The notes under the pieces are model-generated. The model was not told the origin of the DNA, did no database searches, and saw only the letters and a list, made by a program, of their open reading frames with translations. 64,000 bases of DNA, from assembly GCA_028868825.1 (NCBI GenBank), contig JAGWTU010000019.1:1-64000 (forward strand), in the 5' to 3' direction. The DNA is from Burkholderiales bacterium. GTDB lineage: Bacteria > Pseudomonadota > Gammaproteobacteria > Burkholderiales > Burkholderiaceae_C. Within the stretch, counting starts at the first letter, position 1, and each line of letters opens with the position of its first letter. The position numbers and the translations under genes are program-made. Of the stretch, positions 1 to 9,832 are shown in pieces.

Positions 1-28
1 CACGCTACTCAAGGGCAACTCAGCACCG

Positions 29-2098
29 GTGGCAGCTTGCAGGGTGGCCCCGGATCGGATGGCAAATAGCATGAATTCGTCAAAACGGGCAAAAAGGAAA
101 GCTTCGACAACTGTCGAAGCGCACAGTTCAATGGAGCGTGCACCAGATGAAATTCCTCCCGGATCGCCAAACGCACAAACCAATGTTCGCGCAATCGCAC
201 AAGCGACTGTGGCCAACTTGTCACAACCAAAGCGACCGCGCGCCCATGAATTGTTGGCCCGGCAACCACTCTCACTCGCGGGCTTGTCGTCGATTGAGCG
301 GGACAGGATCGTCGTTACCGCTGTGTGCGACGCCGATGGGAATGAACATCCCCTCACGCACTTTGGAGATATGGTGTGGGACATGGCCCCTGACATTGAC
401 GTCAAGAACCTGTCCAGCTTCAACTGTCGAATCACATGGGCTAGAGACGTCCCGAAGGCGCTGACCGACGACGCAAAGGCCGTTCTTTACTGCGCACTTC
501 GGCGTGGGCGACAGGATCGTAAGCCATGGTCTGGAAGCGCCGTTCTAAGGACAGGGCGCGACTCGGCGCTTCTGCTTCGACATATCGCAAGTCTGGGAAT
601 CAAGAACTTTGGCCAAATCCGCGCCCTTCACATGTCGGATCACATTGCGGAATTGCGGCGCAGGTTGAAGCCGAAATCGGTATGCAATAGACTGACCGTG
701 ATCGATCTCGTATGGCACTTTCCGCTAGAAGTCGGCTTCCCATTGCCTCAGGACCCATGGTCAGGGCAGTCGCTGCCGCAAGCGTGCGGTTGCAATGACG
801 ATGATGGTGGACCTTCCGGCCGCACTGGAAAGACACCGGTAATTCCGCGCGCCATACAGCGCCAGATCTTTGAGCACTGCGAAGCCCAGCTTGCTGAGGC
901 GGGAGAACTGCTGCGCGCGCGAGATGCCGGTAAGATTTCCGCTGGCGCATACGCTCTGACTGCTGTTCGCGACGCGGTACTTTTCCTCCTGCAAATTACG
1001 TCGGGCATGCGGAATAGCGAAAGTACCGGCACTACGAACAACTGCTGGCGGAGCGAGATCAAGGATGGAATTGCATACCATTGGGTTCGCACCAATGTGA
1101 TAAAGGGCGGTCGTGGATTATTGGATTTCTTGATTCCCCCGGAAGCCATTTCTTCGTTGGAATTTCTCCAGAAGTATGCGATGCCGCTGCAAGCGCGCCT
1201 TGCATCGGAGGCCCGATGGTTGGAGAAAGTGCTTGCCGAAGCGCCGGCTGGTTGCGAGGGAGGTCATCGCCTCAGCAACGGACTGACAACGGCCGAGGTC
1301 GTTTTGCGGTTGAACCGTGTCCGGGAAATTGGCACTTGCCTTTTCCTATGCATTAGCAAATCAGGTGTGTCGGACCACATGGGAAATGGCGAGAGAGTCG
1401 ATGTAATGACGGCAGCGTCCTGCAATAATCAGTTGAAGGCGCTTGCGAGGGCAGCTGGCACGGACTGGAAACTTGCCAATCACCAATGCCGGCGAACGTT
1501 CTCTTATAACGTGGCGAATTCTCGACTCGGTCGAATGGGGCTGGTATTCCTGAAGTGGCAGCTTAAGCACGCGTCACTCTCGTGGACTCAGCTCTATGCA
1601 TCGAATCCGTACCAAGATCACAGCCTGTACCGCGAGATGGAGGACGAACAAATCCAGGCCCGCATTGACCTGATGGAGGGCTGGCTCCAACCTGGCGCGC
1701 CGTTGAGCGGCGGCGCTGGCAAGAAGCTGATGCAGACCCGCGCTGTACCGGTGAAGGACATCAACGATCTGGTGGGCCATACCGCTGAAGCAGTCGATAT
1801 TCGCAGTACTGGACACGCGTGGTGCCTGAGCGGCACGCGAGGCTGCAATGGTCAAGGCGTGTACGACCCCTCCATGTGTGGAGGGTGCTCACAGGCGGTC
1901 ATCGATGCCGACCAAGGTGAAACTTGGCAGATGATCCACATGGACAATTTGCGCCTGGCAGCCATCGCCGATTGCGGCGACGCTGTTTCCCAGAAGGCAG
2001 AGCGCAGTATCCGGCGATCGGAGCAGGTGCTGCGAGACCTTGGAGTGCCTGTTCCTAGCCAGGCTCAGGCAGACGCATACATGGCTGCTTCATCGTAG
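29..2098 (+). CDS. Large site-specific tyrosine recombinase/integrase (Tn554 TnpB-like); the start may lie upstream or at the internal ATG at 59
   Basis: Single ORF. HxxR-type motif HQCRRTF (H at aa 485) and distal KHASLSWTQLY (Y at aa 523), in the order expected for tyrosine recombinases. Cys-rich C-terminal tail CLSGTRGCNGQGVYDPSMCGGC. No in-frame stop between base 2 and 29, so the true start is uncertain. Confidence 0.8.
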   Translation: MAACRVAPDRMANSMNSSKRAKRKASTTVEAHSSMERAPDEIPPGSPNAQTNVRAIAQATVANLSQPKRPRAHELLARQPLSLAGLSSIERDRIVVTAVCDADGNEHPLTHFGDMVWDMAPDIDVKNLSSFNCRITWARDVPKALTDDAKAVLYCALRRGRQDRKPWSGSAVLRTGRDSALLLRHIASLGIKNFGQIRALHMSDHIAELRRRLKPKSVCNRLTVIDLVWHFPLEVGFPLPQDPWSGQSLPQACGCNDDDGGPSGRTGKTPVIPRAIQRQIFEHCEAQLAEAGELLRARDAGKISAGAYALTAVRDAVLFLLQITSGMRNSESTGTTNNCWRSEIKDGIAYHWVRTNVIKGGRGLLDFLIPPEAISSLEFLQKYAMPLQARLASEARWLEKVLAEAPAGCEGGHRLSNGLTTAEVVLRLNRVREIGTCLFLCISKSGVSDHMGNGERVDVMTAASCNNQLKALARAAGTDWKLANHQCRRTFSYNVANSRLGRMGLVFLKWQLKHASLSWTQLYASNPYQDHSLYREMEDEQIQARIDLMEGWLQPGAPLSGGAGKKLMQTRAVPVKDINDLVGHTAEAVDIRSTGHAWCLSGTRGCNGQGVYDPSMCGGCSQAVIDADQGETWQMIHMDNLRLAAIADCGDAVSQKAERSIRRSEQVLRDLGVPVPSQAQADAYMAASS

Positions 2099-2100
2099 GC

Positions 2101-2532
2101 ATGAGAACGGTTCTGGGTAGCGATATTGCGGAAAAGTCTAGGCCTGCCGAGGCTGGCCCGACGCGGCCTCGCGATCGGAAGAAGACATCCGAGGAACTCG
2201 AAGCAGCAATACAAGAGATTCAGCAAAAGGGTTTACCGATTACGGTTGTCGCAGTAGCCAGGCACATTGGCGTGAGTCCAGGACTCATTCATAACACCTA
2301 CGGTGAAATAGCCGAGAAGATTCGTAAGTTGACCGGACGAACCGCCCGCGAAAAGATGAATCTCATGGCCGAAGAACTCAAGAAAATGGACAAGTCGCTA
2401 AAGGAGTTGCGTGTGAAGCTGAGTGCGACTCAAGATGACTTTAAGAAGATGGCTTCGATCAACGAAACGCTGCGGGACGAGCTTGCAACTGCAAGGGCAC
2501 AGGCAAGCGGCAAGGTTGCCGCTTTGAAGTAA
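2101..2532 (+). CDS. DUF6262-like / TnpC-like small integrase accessory protein (HTH plus coiled coil)
   Basis: Begins 2 nt after the integrase stop. HTH-like 'ITVVAVARHIGVSPGLIHNTYGEI' followed by a charged coiled coil, typical of the third gene of Tn554-type integrase modules. Confidence 0.7.
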   Translation: MRTVLGSDIAEKSRPAEAGPTRPRDRKKTSEELEAAIQEIQQKGLPITVVAVARHIGVSPGLIHNTYGEIAEKIRKLTGRTAREKMNLMAEELKKMDKSLKELRVKLSATQDDFKKMASINETLRDELATARAQASGKVAALK

Positions 2533-3047
2533 ATTCAAAGTCATGCCATCGATGCGAAGCCGGCGACGCCGCTGGAGAAGAAACTTGAAGCGGGCGAGAG
2601 ATCTGCTTAACCAGTTGAGGTCGGTTCTCGGCAGTCTTCCCGCCGGAAGTCAACAGCAGTTCTTCGCTAGTCCCAGGGGCAGCCTGGGAGGAGTGACTCC
2701 ACGCTTGGCGCTGCTTCAGGGACGAATAGTAGCGGTGTTGAAGTCGGCGAACGGATTCGTAGAGCGCTAACCGCAGGTGTCTTCGGCCTACCGTCTTGGA
2801 CTGACGCTCTTGGTCCGATCGACAGTGCCCCGGGTTTCCTCGGCTAGGCGTCGTCAGCGGCCTGGGTCCGGACGGTCAAGTGCCCCCCCGGTAGCAAGAA
2901 GTCGGCCAAGATGCCGAACCCTGGGCTCGCAGGAGGTCGTCTTGTCCTTGGGCAGCCCTGTTCACTCCGGCGAGAATATCGTCCCGCCGCATGTGATCAT
3001 GTGGCCAGATGCCCGATCCGGGCTGTTGCGAGACGACTCCCCCACCC

Positions 3048-4601
3048 ATGATCGAAGACCTCAAACGAACGCTCTGGGCCACCGCCGACAAGCTCCGCGC
3101 CAACATGGATGCCGCCGAGTACAAGCACCTGGTGCTCGGCCTGATCTTCCTCAAGTACATCTCTGACACGTTCCAGGCCAAACGCACCGAGCTGACCGTG
3201 CGCTTCGCTGACCCTACCGACGAGTACTTCTTGGCCGACAGCACGCCCGAACTGTTGGCTGCGGAGCTAGAGGATCGCGACTACTACCGTGAGGTGAACG
3301 TCTTCTGGGTGCCCGAGGCCGCCCGCTGGGAGGCGTTGCGTGCCGCAGCCAAGCAGCCCGACATCGGCAAGCGCATCGACGATGCCTTGTCGTTGATCGA
3401 GGCCGAGAACGCCAAGCTCAAGGGCATCCTGGACAAGCGCTTCGCGCGGGCCCAACTGCCTGACGGCAAGCTCGGCGAACTGGTCGACCTGGTGTCCACC
3501 ATCGGCTTCGGTTCGTCGGCGGCCGAGGCGCGCGACGTGCTGGGCCAGGTCTACGAGTACTTCCTGGGCATGTTCGCCAGTGCCGAAGGCAAGCGAGGCG
3601 GCCAGTTCTACACGCCACGCAGCATCGTCAAGACTCTGGTGGCCGTGCTGGCACCGCACCATGGCAAGGTGTACGACCCGTGCTGCGGCAGCGGCGGCAT
3701 GTTCGTACAGAGCGAAGAGTTCATCCTGTCGCACGGCGGTAAGCTCGGCGACGTGGCCATCTTCGGCCAGGAGGCCAACCCGACCACCTGGCGCTTGGCG
3801 GCGATGAACCTGGCCATTCGCGGGATCGACTTCAATCTCGGTCGCGAGCCGGCCGACACCTTCACGAAGAACCAGTTCCCCGACCTGCGCGCCGACTTCA
3901 TCCTGGCCAACCCGCCATTCAACATCAGCGACTGGTGGCACGCCAGCCTGACCGGCGACCCGCGCTGGGTGTACGGCGACCCGCCGCAAGGCAACGCCAA
4001 CACCGCCTGGCTGCAGCACATGCTGTGGCACCTGAAGCCCGGCGGCCGCGCCGGCATCGTGCTGGCCAACGGCAGCATGAGCAGCAGCCAGAACAACGAA
4101 GGCCAGATCCGCGCGGCGATGGTGGAAGCCGACGTGGTGGAAGTGATGATCGCGCTGCCCGGTCAGCTGTTCTTCAACACGCAGATCCCGGCCTGCCTGT
4201 GGTTCCTGGTCAAGGACAAGCCTCGGCGCAAGGGCGAGGTGCTCTTCATCGACGCGCGCAAGCTAGCCACCATGATCAGCCGCGTGCAGTGCGAGTTGAC
4301 GGACGAGGTGATTGCCCGGCTGGCCGGCACCGTGGCCGCGTGGCGCGGCGATGCGGGTGCCGGTGAGTACGCGGACGTGGCGGGCTACTGCCGCAGCGTG
4401 ACGCTGGCCGAGATTGCCGAGCACGGCAACGTGCTGACGCCGGGCCGCTACGTGGGCGCGGAAGCGGTGGACGACGACGACGAAGGCTTCGAGGCCAAGA
4501 TGCGGGCGCTGACGGAGAAGCTGGGCGAGCAGATGGCGAAGGGGGCGGAACTGGATGCGGTGATCCGCGCCAAGCTCGGGGGGCTGGGGTATGAGTGCTG
4601 A
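3048..4601 (+). CDS. hsdM: Type I restriction-modification system, methyltransferase subunit HsdM
   Basis: Start MIEDLKRTLWATADKLRANMDAAEYKHLVLGLIFLKYISD. Motif I 'DPCCGSGGMF' and motif IV 'NPPFN'. Confidence 0.96.
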   Translation: MIEDLKRTLWATADKLRANMDAAEYKHLVLGLIFLKYISDTFQAKRTELTVRFADPTDEYFLADSTPELLAAELEDRDYYREVNVFWVPEAARWEALRAAAKQPDIGKRIDDALSLIEAENAKLKGILDKRFARAQLPDGKLGELVDLVSTIGFGSSAAEARDVLGQVYEYFLGMFASAEGKRGGQFYTPRSIVKTLVAVLAPHHGKVYDPCCGSGGMFVQSEEFILSHGGKLGDVAIFGQEANPTTWRLAAMNLAIRGIDFNLGREPADTFTKNQFPDLRADFILANPPFNISDWWHASLTGDPRWVYGDPPQGNANTAWLQHMLWHLKPGGRAGIVLANGSMSSSQNNEGQIRAAMVEADVVEVMIALPGQLFFNTQIPACLWFLVKDKPRRKGEVLFIDARKLATMISRVQCELTDEVIARLAGTVAAWRGDAGAGEYADVAGYCRSVTLAEIAEHGNVLTPGRYVGAEAVDDDDEGFEAKMRALTEKLGEQMAKGAELDAVIRAKLGGLGYEC

Positions 4602-5946
4602 TTGGCCGCGGTTCACCGTCGCCGAACTGCAGGCCGCTCGTCACCTACTTGTCGAGGATGGCAATCACGGCGAATACCGGCCGCGATCGGAAGAGTTTGC
4701 GACTGCTGGCGTGTCGTTCATCCGTGCCGCAGATATGGATGACGGCCGAGTGCTTTTCGAGTCGGCCGCGTGCATCAACAACGTCGCGCGAGCGCGCATC
4801 CGAAAGGGCGTTGGTCGCCCGGGCGACGTGCTGCTTTCGCACAAAGGCACCGTTGGCAAGGTCGCGCTCGTGCCTGAGCGATGCCCGGACTACGTCTGCT
4901 CACCGCAGACCACCTTCTGGCGAGTTCTCGATGAATCGATCCTTGATCGTGCGTACCTGTTCGCGTACCTGCAGAGTCAAGAGTTCAAGGATCAGCTGGC
5001 GTCCCGCAAGGGCGAGACCGACATGGCTGACTATGTCAGTCTGACCGCTCAACGCCAACTCACTGTTCCGTTGCCGCCGCTCAAGATCCAGCGCTCGATC
5101 GGTGTGCATTTGTCGATGCTCAGCAACCGCATAGCCCTCCTGCGCGAAACCAACGCCACCCTCGAAGCCATCGCTCTGGCGCTATTTAAGTCATGGTTTG
5201 TCGACTTCGATCCCGTTCGCGCCAAGCAGCAGGGGTTGGTGCCACTAGGGATGGACGAGCCAACGGCGGCTTTGTTTCCAGCTACGTATGAAGAGTGGCA
5301 GGCGCAGGCTTCACGGCCAGCCGTGAGCGACATGATTGCGTCTGGCTGGCTCCTGATCGGCGACGGCTACAGAGCCAAGAACAACGAGTTAGGGCGACCA
5401 GGCGTGCCTTTCGTTCGTGCTGGCGATCTCGATGCAGGTCAAATTACGCCAACGAAGGACTACCTCGCGGAACCGGCAGTTAGGGCGGCGAGCACGAAGA
5501 TGGCCAAGCCTGGCGACACGGCGTTTACGTCAAAGGGCACAATCGGTCGATTCGCTTTTGTCGACACCGCTTCGGGCGAGGCGGTGTACTCGCCACAGGT
5601 CTGCTTTTGGCGCAGCCTGCGGACAGACATTGTCGAGCCTGCTTACCTTCACTACTGGATGAAGAGCGCGGCCTTCAAGGTTCAGGTCGATGCAGTAAGG
5701 GGGCAAGCGGCGATCATGGACTACGTGAGCCTGGCAGATCAGCGACGCATGCGCCTGGATATTCCGCCGATCCGAGTTCAAAAGCGCTTCGCTGAAATTG
5801 CTCAGGTGATTATCGAACAGATCTCGTGCAATCGGTCCCTTGCGACCTACTTGACGTCAGTCCGCGACTCCTTGCTCCCCCGACTGATCTCTGGCCAACT
5901 ACGACTGACAGAAGTCGCAACGCAAACCACCGACGTACTCACATGA
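4591..5946 (+). CDS. hsdS: Type I restriction-modification system, specificity subunit HsdS
   Basis: Two target-recognition-like halves, each ending in a conserved region (LPPLKIQRSIGVHLS..., IPPIRVQKRFAEI...). Overlaps hsdM by 11 nt. Confidence 0.93.
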   Translation: MSADWPRFTVAELQAARHLLVEDGNHGEYRPRSEEFATAGVSFIRAADMDDGRVLFESAACINNVARARIRKGVGRPGDVLLSHKGTVGKVALVPERCPDYVCSPQTTFWRVLDESILDRAYLFAYLQSQEFKDQLASRKGETDMADYVSLTAQRQLTVPLPPLKIQRSIGVHLSMLSNRIALLRETNATLEAIALALFKSWFVDFDPVRAKQQGLVPLGMDEPTAALFPATYEEWQAQASRPAVSDMIASGWLLIGDGYRAKNNELGRPGVPFVRAGDLDAGQITPTKDYLAEPAVRAASTKMAKPGDTAFTSKGTIGRFAFVDTASGEAVYSPQVCFWRSLRTDIVEPAYLHYWMKSAAFKVQVDAVRGQAAIMDYVSLADQRRMRLDIPPIRVQKRFAEIAQVIIEQISCNRSLATYLTSVRDSLLPRLISGQLRLTEVATQTTDVLT

Positions 5947-8489
5947 CGCCTTCTGTAACACAGCGCAATGCTTTGTGGGATACCTTTCTTCAGCGATGGC
6001 CCCTTGAGGTCCTGAGCCAGCTCACGCTGCCTCAATACACGGCAGCCGGTGACAAGGATTGCTTCACGCAATGGCTGGAATCCAAGACGGAAGGCCTGGG
6101 CTCAATTTGGGGCGGCTCGTCGTTCAAGTTCGGCGTGTATTCCCGCAAGGACCAATCCGATCAAGTTGACGGCGAGGGGCGGCGGTTCAGCGCGGAATAC
6201 GCCTGGATGGGCAAGTACGGCGATACGGCGGAAGCGGCGTTTGCCAAGGTTCACGGCATCATCCTCGGAATTGCCAAGGCTGCCAGAGCTGGTGATCTGG
6301 CCGCCGTCGAGGCCGCTGACCTGGGCACCGTGACGAAATGGAAGATCGCGTTCCTGTACCAGGACAGGGCGAAGCCGTCCGTGTTGCCGATCTACAAGCT
6401 GGACAGCTTGCGCAGCGTCGCTGGTGCTGTCGGCAAGCCGACATGTGCCGAGCTTCATGCCAAGCTGATGGCGCAGCGGGGCGAGGTGGACGTGCTGACC
6501 TACGGTGACAAAGTGTGGTCTGAGATTCAGGCCATCGAATCAGCAAAGCTGACCACGGATCAAGCGCACACGTACTTCAAGGGTTCGGATCGATTCAAGC
6601 CCATCAAGCCACCCACCGAAAGGATGGCTGGTTTCCGAAGCCTGAGCGGCGCCGAGATTGCTCTTGCCCTCGACAACAAGACACCCACGCTGTACCTCAG
6701 CCCCGGCGCATGGCTTGACGATGTCAAAAGCGTCCTCGGTGGTGTCGTTCCCTATGCGCCCGACAAACCTCGTTCCAGCAACATCGCGGCCAACGCGCCA
6801 GCGCTGGCTGTTGGCAACCCCATCGTCAAGCTGACGGTGCCGGACATGGCTGCGTTGCACAAACTATGCGACGCCTACGAGGGAGCCGTTTCACCATCGA
6901 TCGGCATTGCCCAGCCGGCGCCCGCAGCGAAGGAGCCCGAGTTGGACACGCCGCCTTTGAATCAGATCCTCTATGGGCCACCCGGCACAGGTAAGACCTT
7001 CGAGACGATCAACGCTGCACTTGCGATCCTTGATCCGATGTACCTGGCTGCGAACAAGGCCGATCGTGCGGCGTTGCGCCGCCGCTTCCTGGAGTTGGAA
7101 CGTGGGAAGCGCGTCCGCTTCACGACCTTTCACCAGAGCTTCAGCTACGAGGATTTCGTCGAAGGCATCCGGGCTAACGTGGACGACGATGCCGGGGCGC
7201 CCACGCAGGGCGTGAGTTACACGATCGAGAACGGCGTGTTCGCCGACCTGTGCCGAGACGCACGTCGCGACAAGCAGCTTGAAGAGCATGTCGGTATTCG
7301 CGAAGACGCCAAGGTTTGGAAGGTGTCCATCGAGGAGGCCAGCAGCTCTGGCGAGACGCGGAAGTACTGTTTGTCGCACGGCGAGGCGCGCATAGGCTGG
7401 CCGAAGGCTGGTGATCTCAACACGGCCGACCTGAACGAAGTCGGTCAGAAGCTCGGCACGAAGGTACAGAGTTCTCTCGACAACTTCAGCCAGCAGATCA
7501 CCATCGGCGACATCGTGGTGTGCTTGGCATCGACGACGACCATCAGTGCGGTGGGTGTTGTCACTGGTGACTACGAGTACACGCCCAAACCTCCAGCCGG
7601 CGTGCGAGAAGACTACGTGAATAGGCTACCGGTGCGATGGCTCGTCACGGGCATCAATTTCAACATCCTGGAAATCAACAAAGGCGTTCGGTTGACGCTG
7701 CAGACGGTCTACCGCCTATCCCGGTTCACATGGCCCGATCTTCTGCAAGCGCTCACATCTGCCGGCGTGAAGTTGAGCGTGCCGACGCAGCCGTCGGCGC
7801 CGACCCACGAGCCATACGTACTCATCATCGACGAGATCAACCGTGGGAACGTTTCGCGCATCTTCGGTGAGCTGATCACATTGATCGAGCCATCCAAGCG
7901 GGCCGGTGCCGACGAGGCACTGGAGGCGATCCTTCCCTATTCGAAGAAGCCCTTCAGCGTGCCAGCCAACGTCTACCTGGTCGGAACGATGAACACCGCT
8001 GATCGTTCTCTTGCCGGCCTTGATGTCGCACTGCGCAGGCGTTTTGTGTTTCGCGAAATGCCGCCGCGGCCCGAACTGCTGGACGGCGTCACGGTGAACG
8101 GAATCGACGTGAGCAAGCTGTTGATCGTGTTGAACCAGCGCATCGAGGCGCTTCTCGACAGGGAGCACTGCCTCGGACACGCCTACTTCATGCCGCTCGA
8201 AAGCGATGCCAGCCTGATGCGACTGGCCTCGATTTTTCGGGAGCAGGTGCTGCCCTTGTTGCAGGAATACTTCTTCGAGGACTGGCAGCGTATCCAATGG
8301 GTGCTCAACGACCACCGCAAGCCCAACCCTGAGCACCGCTTCGTTCGGGCCCAACCCTGGAACGTAAAGGAGCTGTTCGGCGCCGACGTGACGGCATCGG
8401 GCACCAGGCAGGCGTGGTCGGTCAACGAAGACGCGTTCGCGCTGCCCGAAAGCTATCTTGGCCTGATTGACCACGCGCTGCCGCCGTGA
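5943..8489 (+). CDS. mcrB: McrB-like AAA+ ATPase with a KFG-type N-terminal domain and an EVE-like insertion
   Basis: ATGA overlap with hsdS. Walker A 'LYGPPGTGKT', Walker B 'VLIIDEINRGNVSRIFGEL', 'GTMNTADRSLAGLDVALRRRF' (McrB signature region). Confidence 0.92.
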   Translation: MTPSVTQRNALWDTFLQRWPLEVLSQLTLPQYTAAGDKDCFTQWLESKTEGLGSIWGGSSFKFGVYSRKDQSDQVDGEGRRFSAEYAWMGKYGDTAEAAFAKVHGIILGIAKAARAGDLAAVEAADLGTVTKWKIAFLYQDRAKPSVLPIYKLDSLRSVAGAVGKPTCAELHAKLMAQRGEVDVLTYGDKVWSEIQAIESAKLTTDQAHTYFKGSDRFKPIKPPTERMAGFRSLSGAEIALALDNKTPTLYLSPGAWLDDVKSVLGGVVPYAPDKPRSSNIAANAPALAVGNPIVKLTVPDMAALHKLCDAYEGAVSPSIGIAQPAPAAKEPELDTPPLNQILYGPPGTGKTFETINAALAILDPMYLAANKADRAALRRRFLELERGKRVRFTTFHQSFSYEDFVEGIRANVDDDAGAPTQGVSYTIENGVFADLCRDARRDKQLEEHVGIREDAKVWKVSIEEASSSGETRKYCLSHGEARIGWPKAGDLNTADLNEVGQKLGTKVQSSLDNFSQQITIGDIVVCLASTTTISAVGVVTGDYEYTPKPPAGVREDYVNRLPVRWLVTGINFNILEINKGVRLTLQTVYRLSRFTWPDLLQALTSAGVKLSVPTQPSAPTHEPYVLIIDEINRGNVSRIFGELITLIEPSKRAGADEALEAILPYSKKPFSVPANVYLVGTMNTADRSLAGLDVALRRRFVFREMPPRPELLDGVTVNGIDVSKLLIVLNQRIEALLDREHCLGHAYFMPLESDASLMRLASIFREQVLPLLQEYFFEDWQRIQWVLNDHRKPNPEHRFVRAQPWNVKELFGADVTASGTRQAWSVNEDAFALPESYLGLIDHALPP

Positions 8490-9793
8490 ACTCCGTAGTC
8501 AGCGTTCGCGAATACGCGTGGTTGACCACCGCGCCAGTCGAGCCGTCGCTCGACTGCGCCCAGGTGACTACCAGCGCGTTCGACTATCTCTGCAAACTGA
8601 GCGAATCGTTCTCGCGTTCCGGCGCCCGCCTGGTGCAAGTAGAGGGCCGCCAATCGCTGAGCCTCGACAGCTACGTCGGAGTCATTCAGACGCCGTGCGG
8701 CACTACGCTGGAGATCGTGCCGAAGCATCACGAAATCGGCGACAGCCTGCCAATGTGTCGCGCACTTCTGCGGAAGATGATCCAGGCCACGTTGGACCTG
8801 CCGACCCGCGAGGTCGGCATCGCCGCGCTGGAGCACTTCGACGCGCCGCTGTCCGAGTGGGTGATGCGCCGCTACCTTGCCGAACTCGACCAACTGGTCA
8901 AGCGGGGCCTGCGCTTTGACTACCATCGCGTTGGAGAGGAGCTTCCGTTCCTTCGCGGCCAGCTGAACATCATGGCGCAGTTGCGCCAGGCACCCGGCCG
9001 GGAACACCGCTTTCATGTGCGCCACGATGTCTTCCTACCCGACCGGCCAGAGAATCGATTGTTGAAGCTGGCACTCGACCGCGTTCGGTTGAGCACGAAA
9101 GACGCCGACAACTGGCGGTTGGCCCAGGAGCTGAGCTTCATGTTGGCCGAGGTGCCCGCGAGCCAGCAGGTACAGGCAGACCTGCGCGCATGGGGAACGG
9201 ATCGGCTGATGGCGCACTACCGCTCCGCAAAACCATGGTGTGAGCTGATCTTGAACCGCTGGATGCCGCTGGCCGTGCTCGGCGAGCAGCATGGCCTCAG
9301 CTTGCTGTTCCCCATGGAGAAGCTGTTCGAGAAGTACGTGGCCGTGTGGTTGCGCAGCAGAGTCAAGACAGAGACGCAGATTCGAACGCCGGCCGCCAGT
9401 GAATCGCTGTGTAGGCATGCGGACAACGACATGTTCAGGCTGGAGCCCGACGTGCTCATCAGCTCCGGCGCACAGCAGTGGGTGCTGGACATGAAGTGGA
9501 AGCGGATCGACTCGGCCGACGCGCAGAACAAGTACAAGCTCAGCCAAAGCGACTTCTACCAAATGTTCGCCTACGGCCACAAATACATGCAGGGGGCTGG
9601 CACCATGGCGCTGATCTACCCGAAGTCCGCGTTGTTCGCCGAGGCTCTCAAACCGTTCTATTTCAGCCCGGCGTTGCAGTTGCGGGTTTTGCCCTTCGAC
9701 CTCGACAGCGACACCCTGGTTGGATGGCAGGCGAGTGATCTCCCCCTGCGCCGCCCGGCTGCAGTGGAGAATGGGGTAGCCGTGCATTTCTGA
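8486..9793 (+). CDS. mcrC: McrC-like PD-(D/E)XK nuclease subunit
   Basis: GTGA overlap with mcrB. McrC-like 'RLEPDVLISSGAQQWVLDMKWKR' and 'SQSDFYQMFAYGHKYM'. Confidence 0.92.
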   Translation: MNSVVSVREYAWLTTAPVEPSLDCAQVTTSAFDYLCKLSESFSRSGARLVQVEGRQSLSLDSYVGVIQTPCGTTLEIVPKHHEIGDSLPMCRALLRKMIQATLDLPTREVGIAALEHFDAPLSEWVMRRYLAELDQLVKRGLRFDYHRVGEELPFLRGQLNIMAQLRQAPGREHRFHVRHDVFLPDRPENRLLKLALDRVRLSTKDADNWRLAQELSFMLAEVPASQQVQADLRAWGTDRLMAHYRSAKPWCELILNRWMPLAVLGEQHGLSLLFPMEKLFEKYVAVWLRSRVKTETQIRTPAASESLCRHADNDMFRLEPDVLISSGAQQWVLDMKWKRIDSADAQNKYKLSQSDFYQMFAYGHKYMQGAGTMALIYPKSALFAEALKPFYFSPALQLRVLPFDLDSDTLVGWQASDLPLRRPAAVENGVAVHF

Positions 9794-9832
9794 GAGGCCC
9801 GCAAAAGGGTTCAGACGGGAGGGTTTGTACCG

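Noticed and set aside
2543-3047. Short ORFs (75 aa and 129 aa) between the integrase module and hsdM
   Set aside because: Arg-rich or proline-rich translations without motifs; the 129-aa ORF runs out of frame over the hsdM start.
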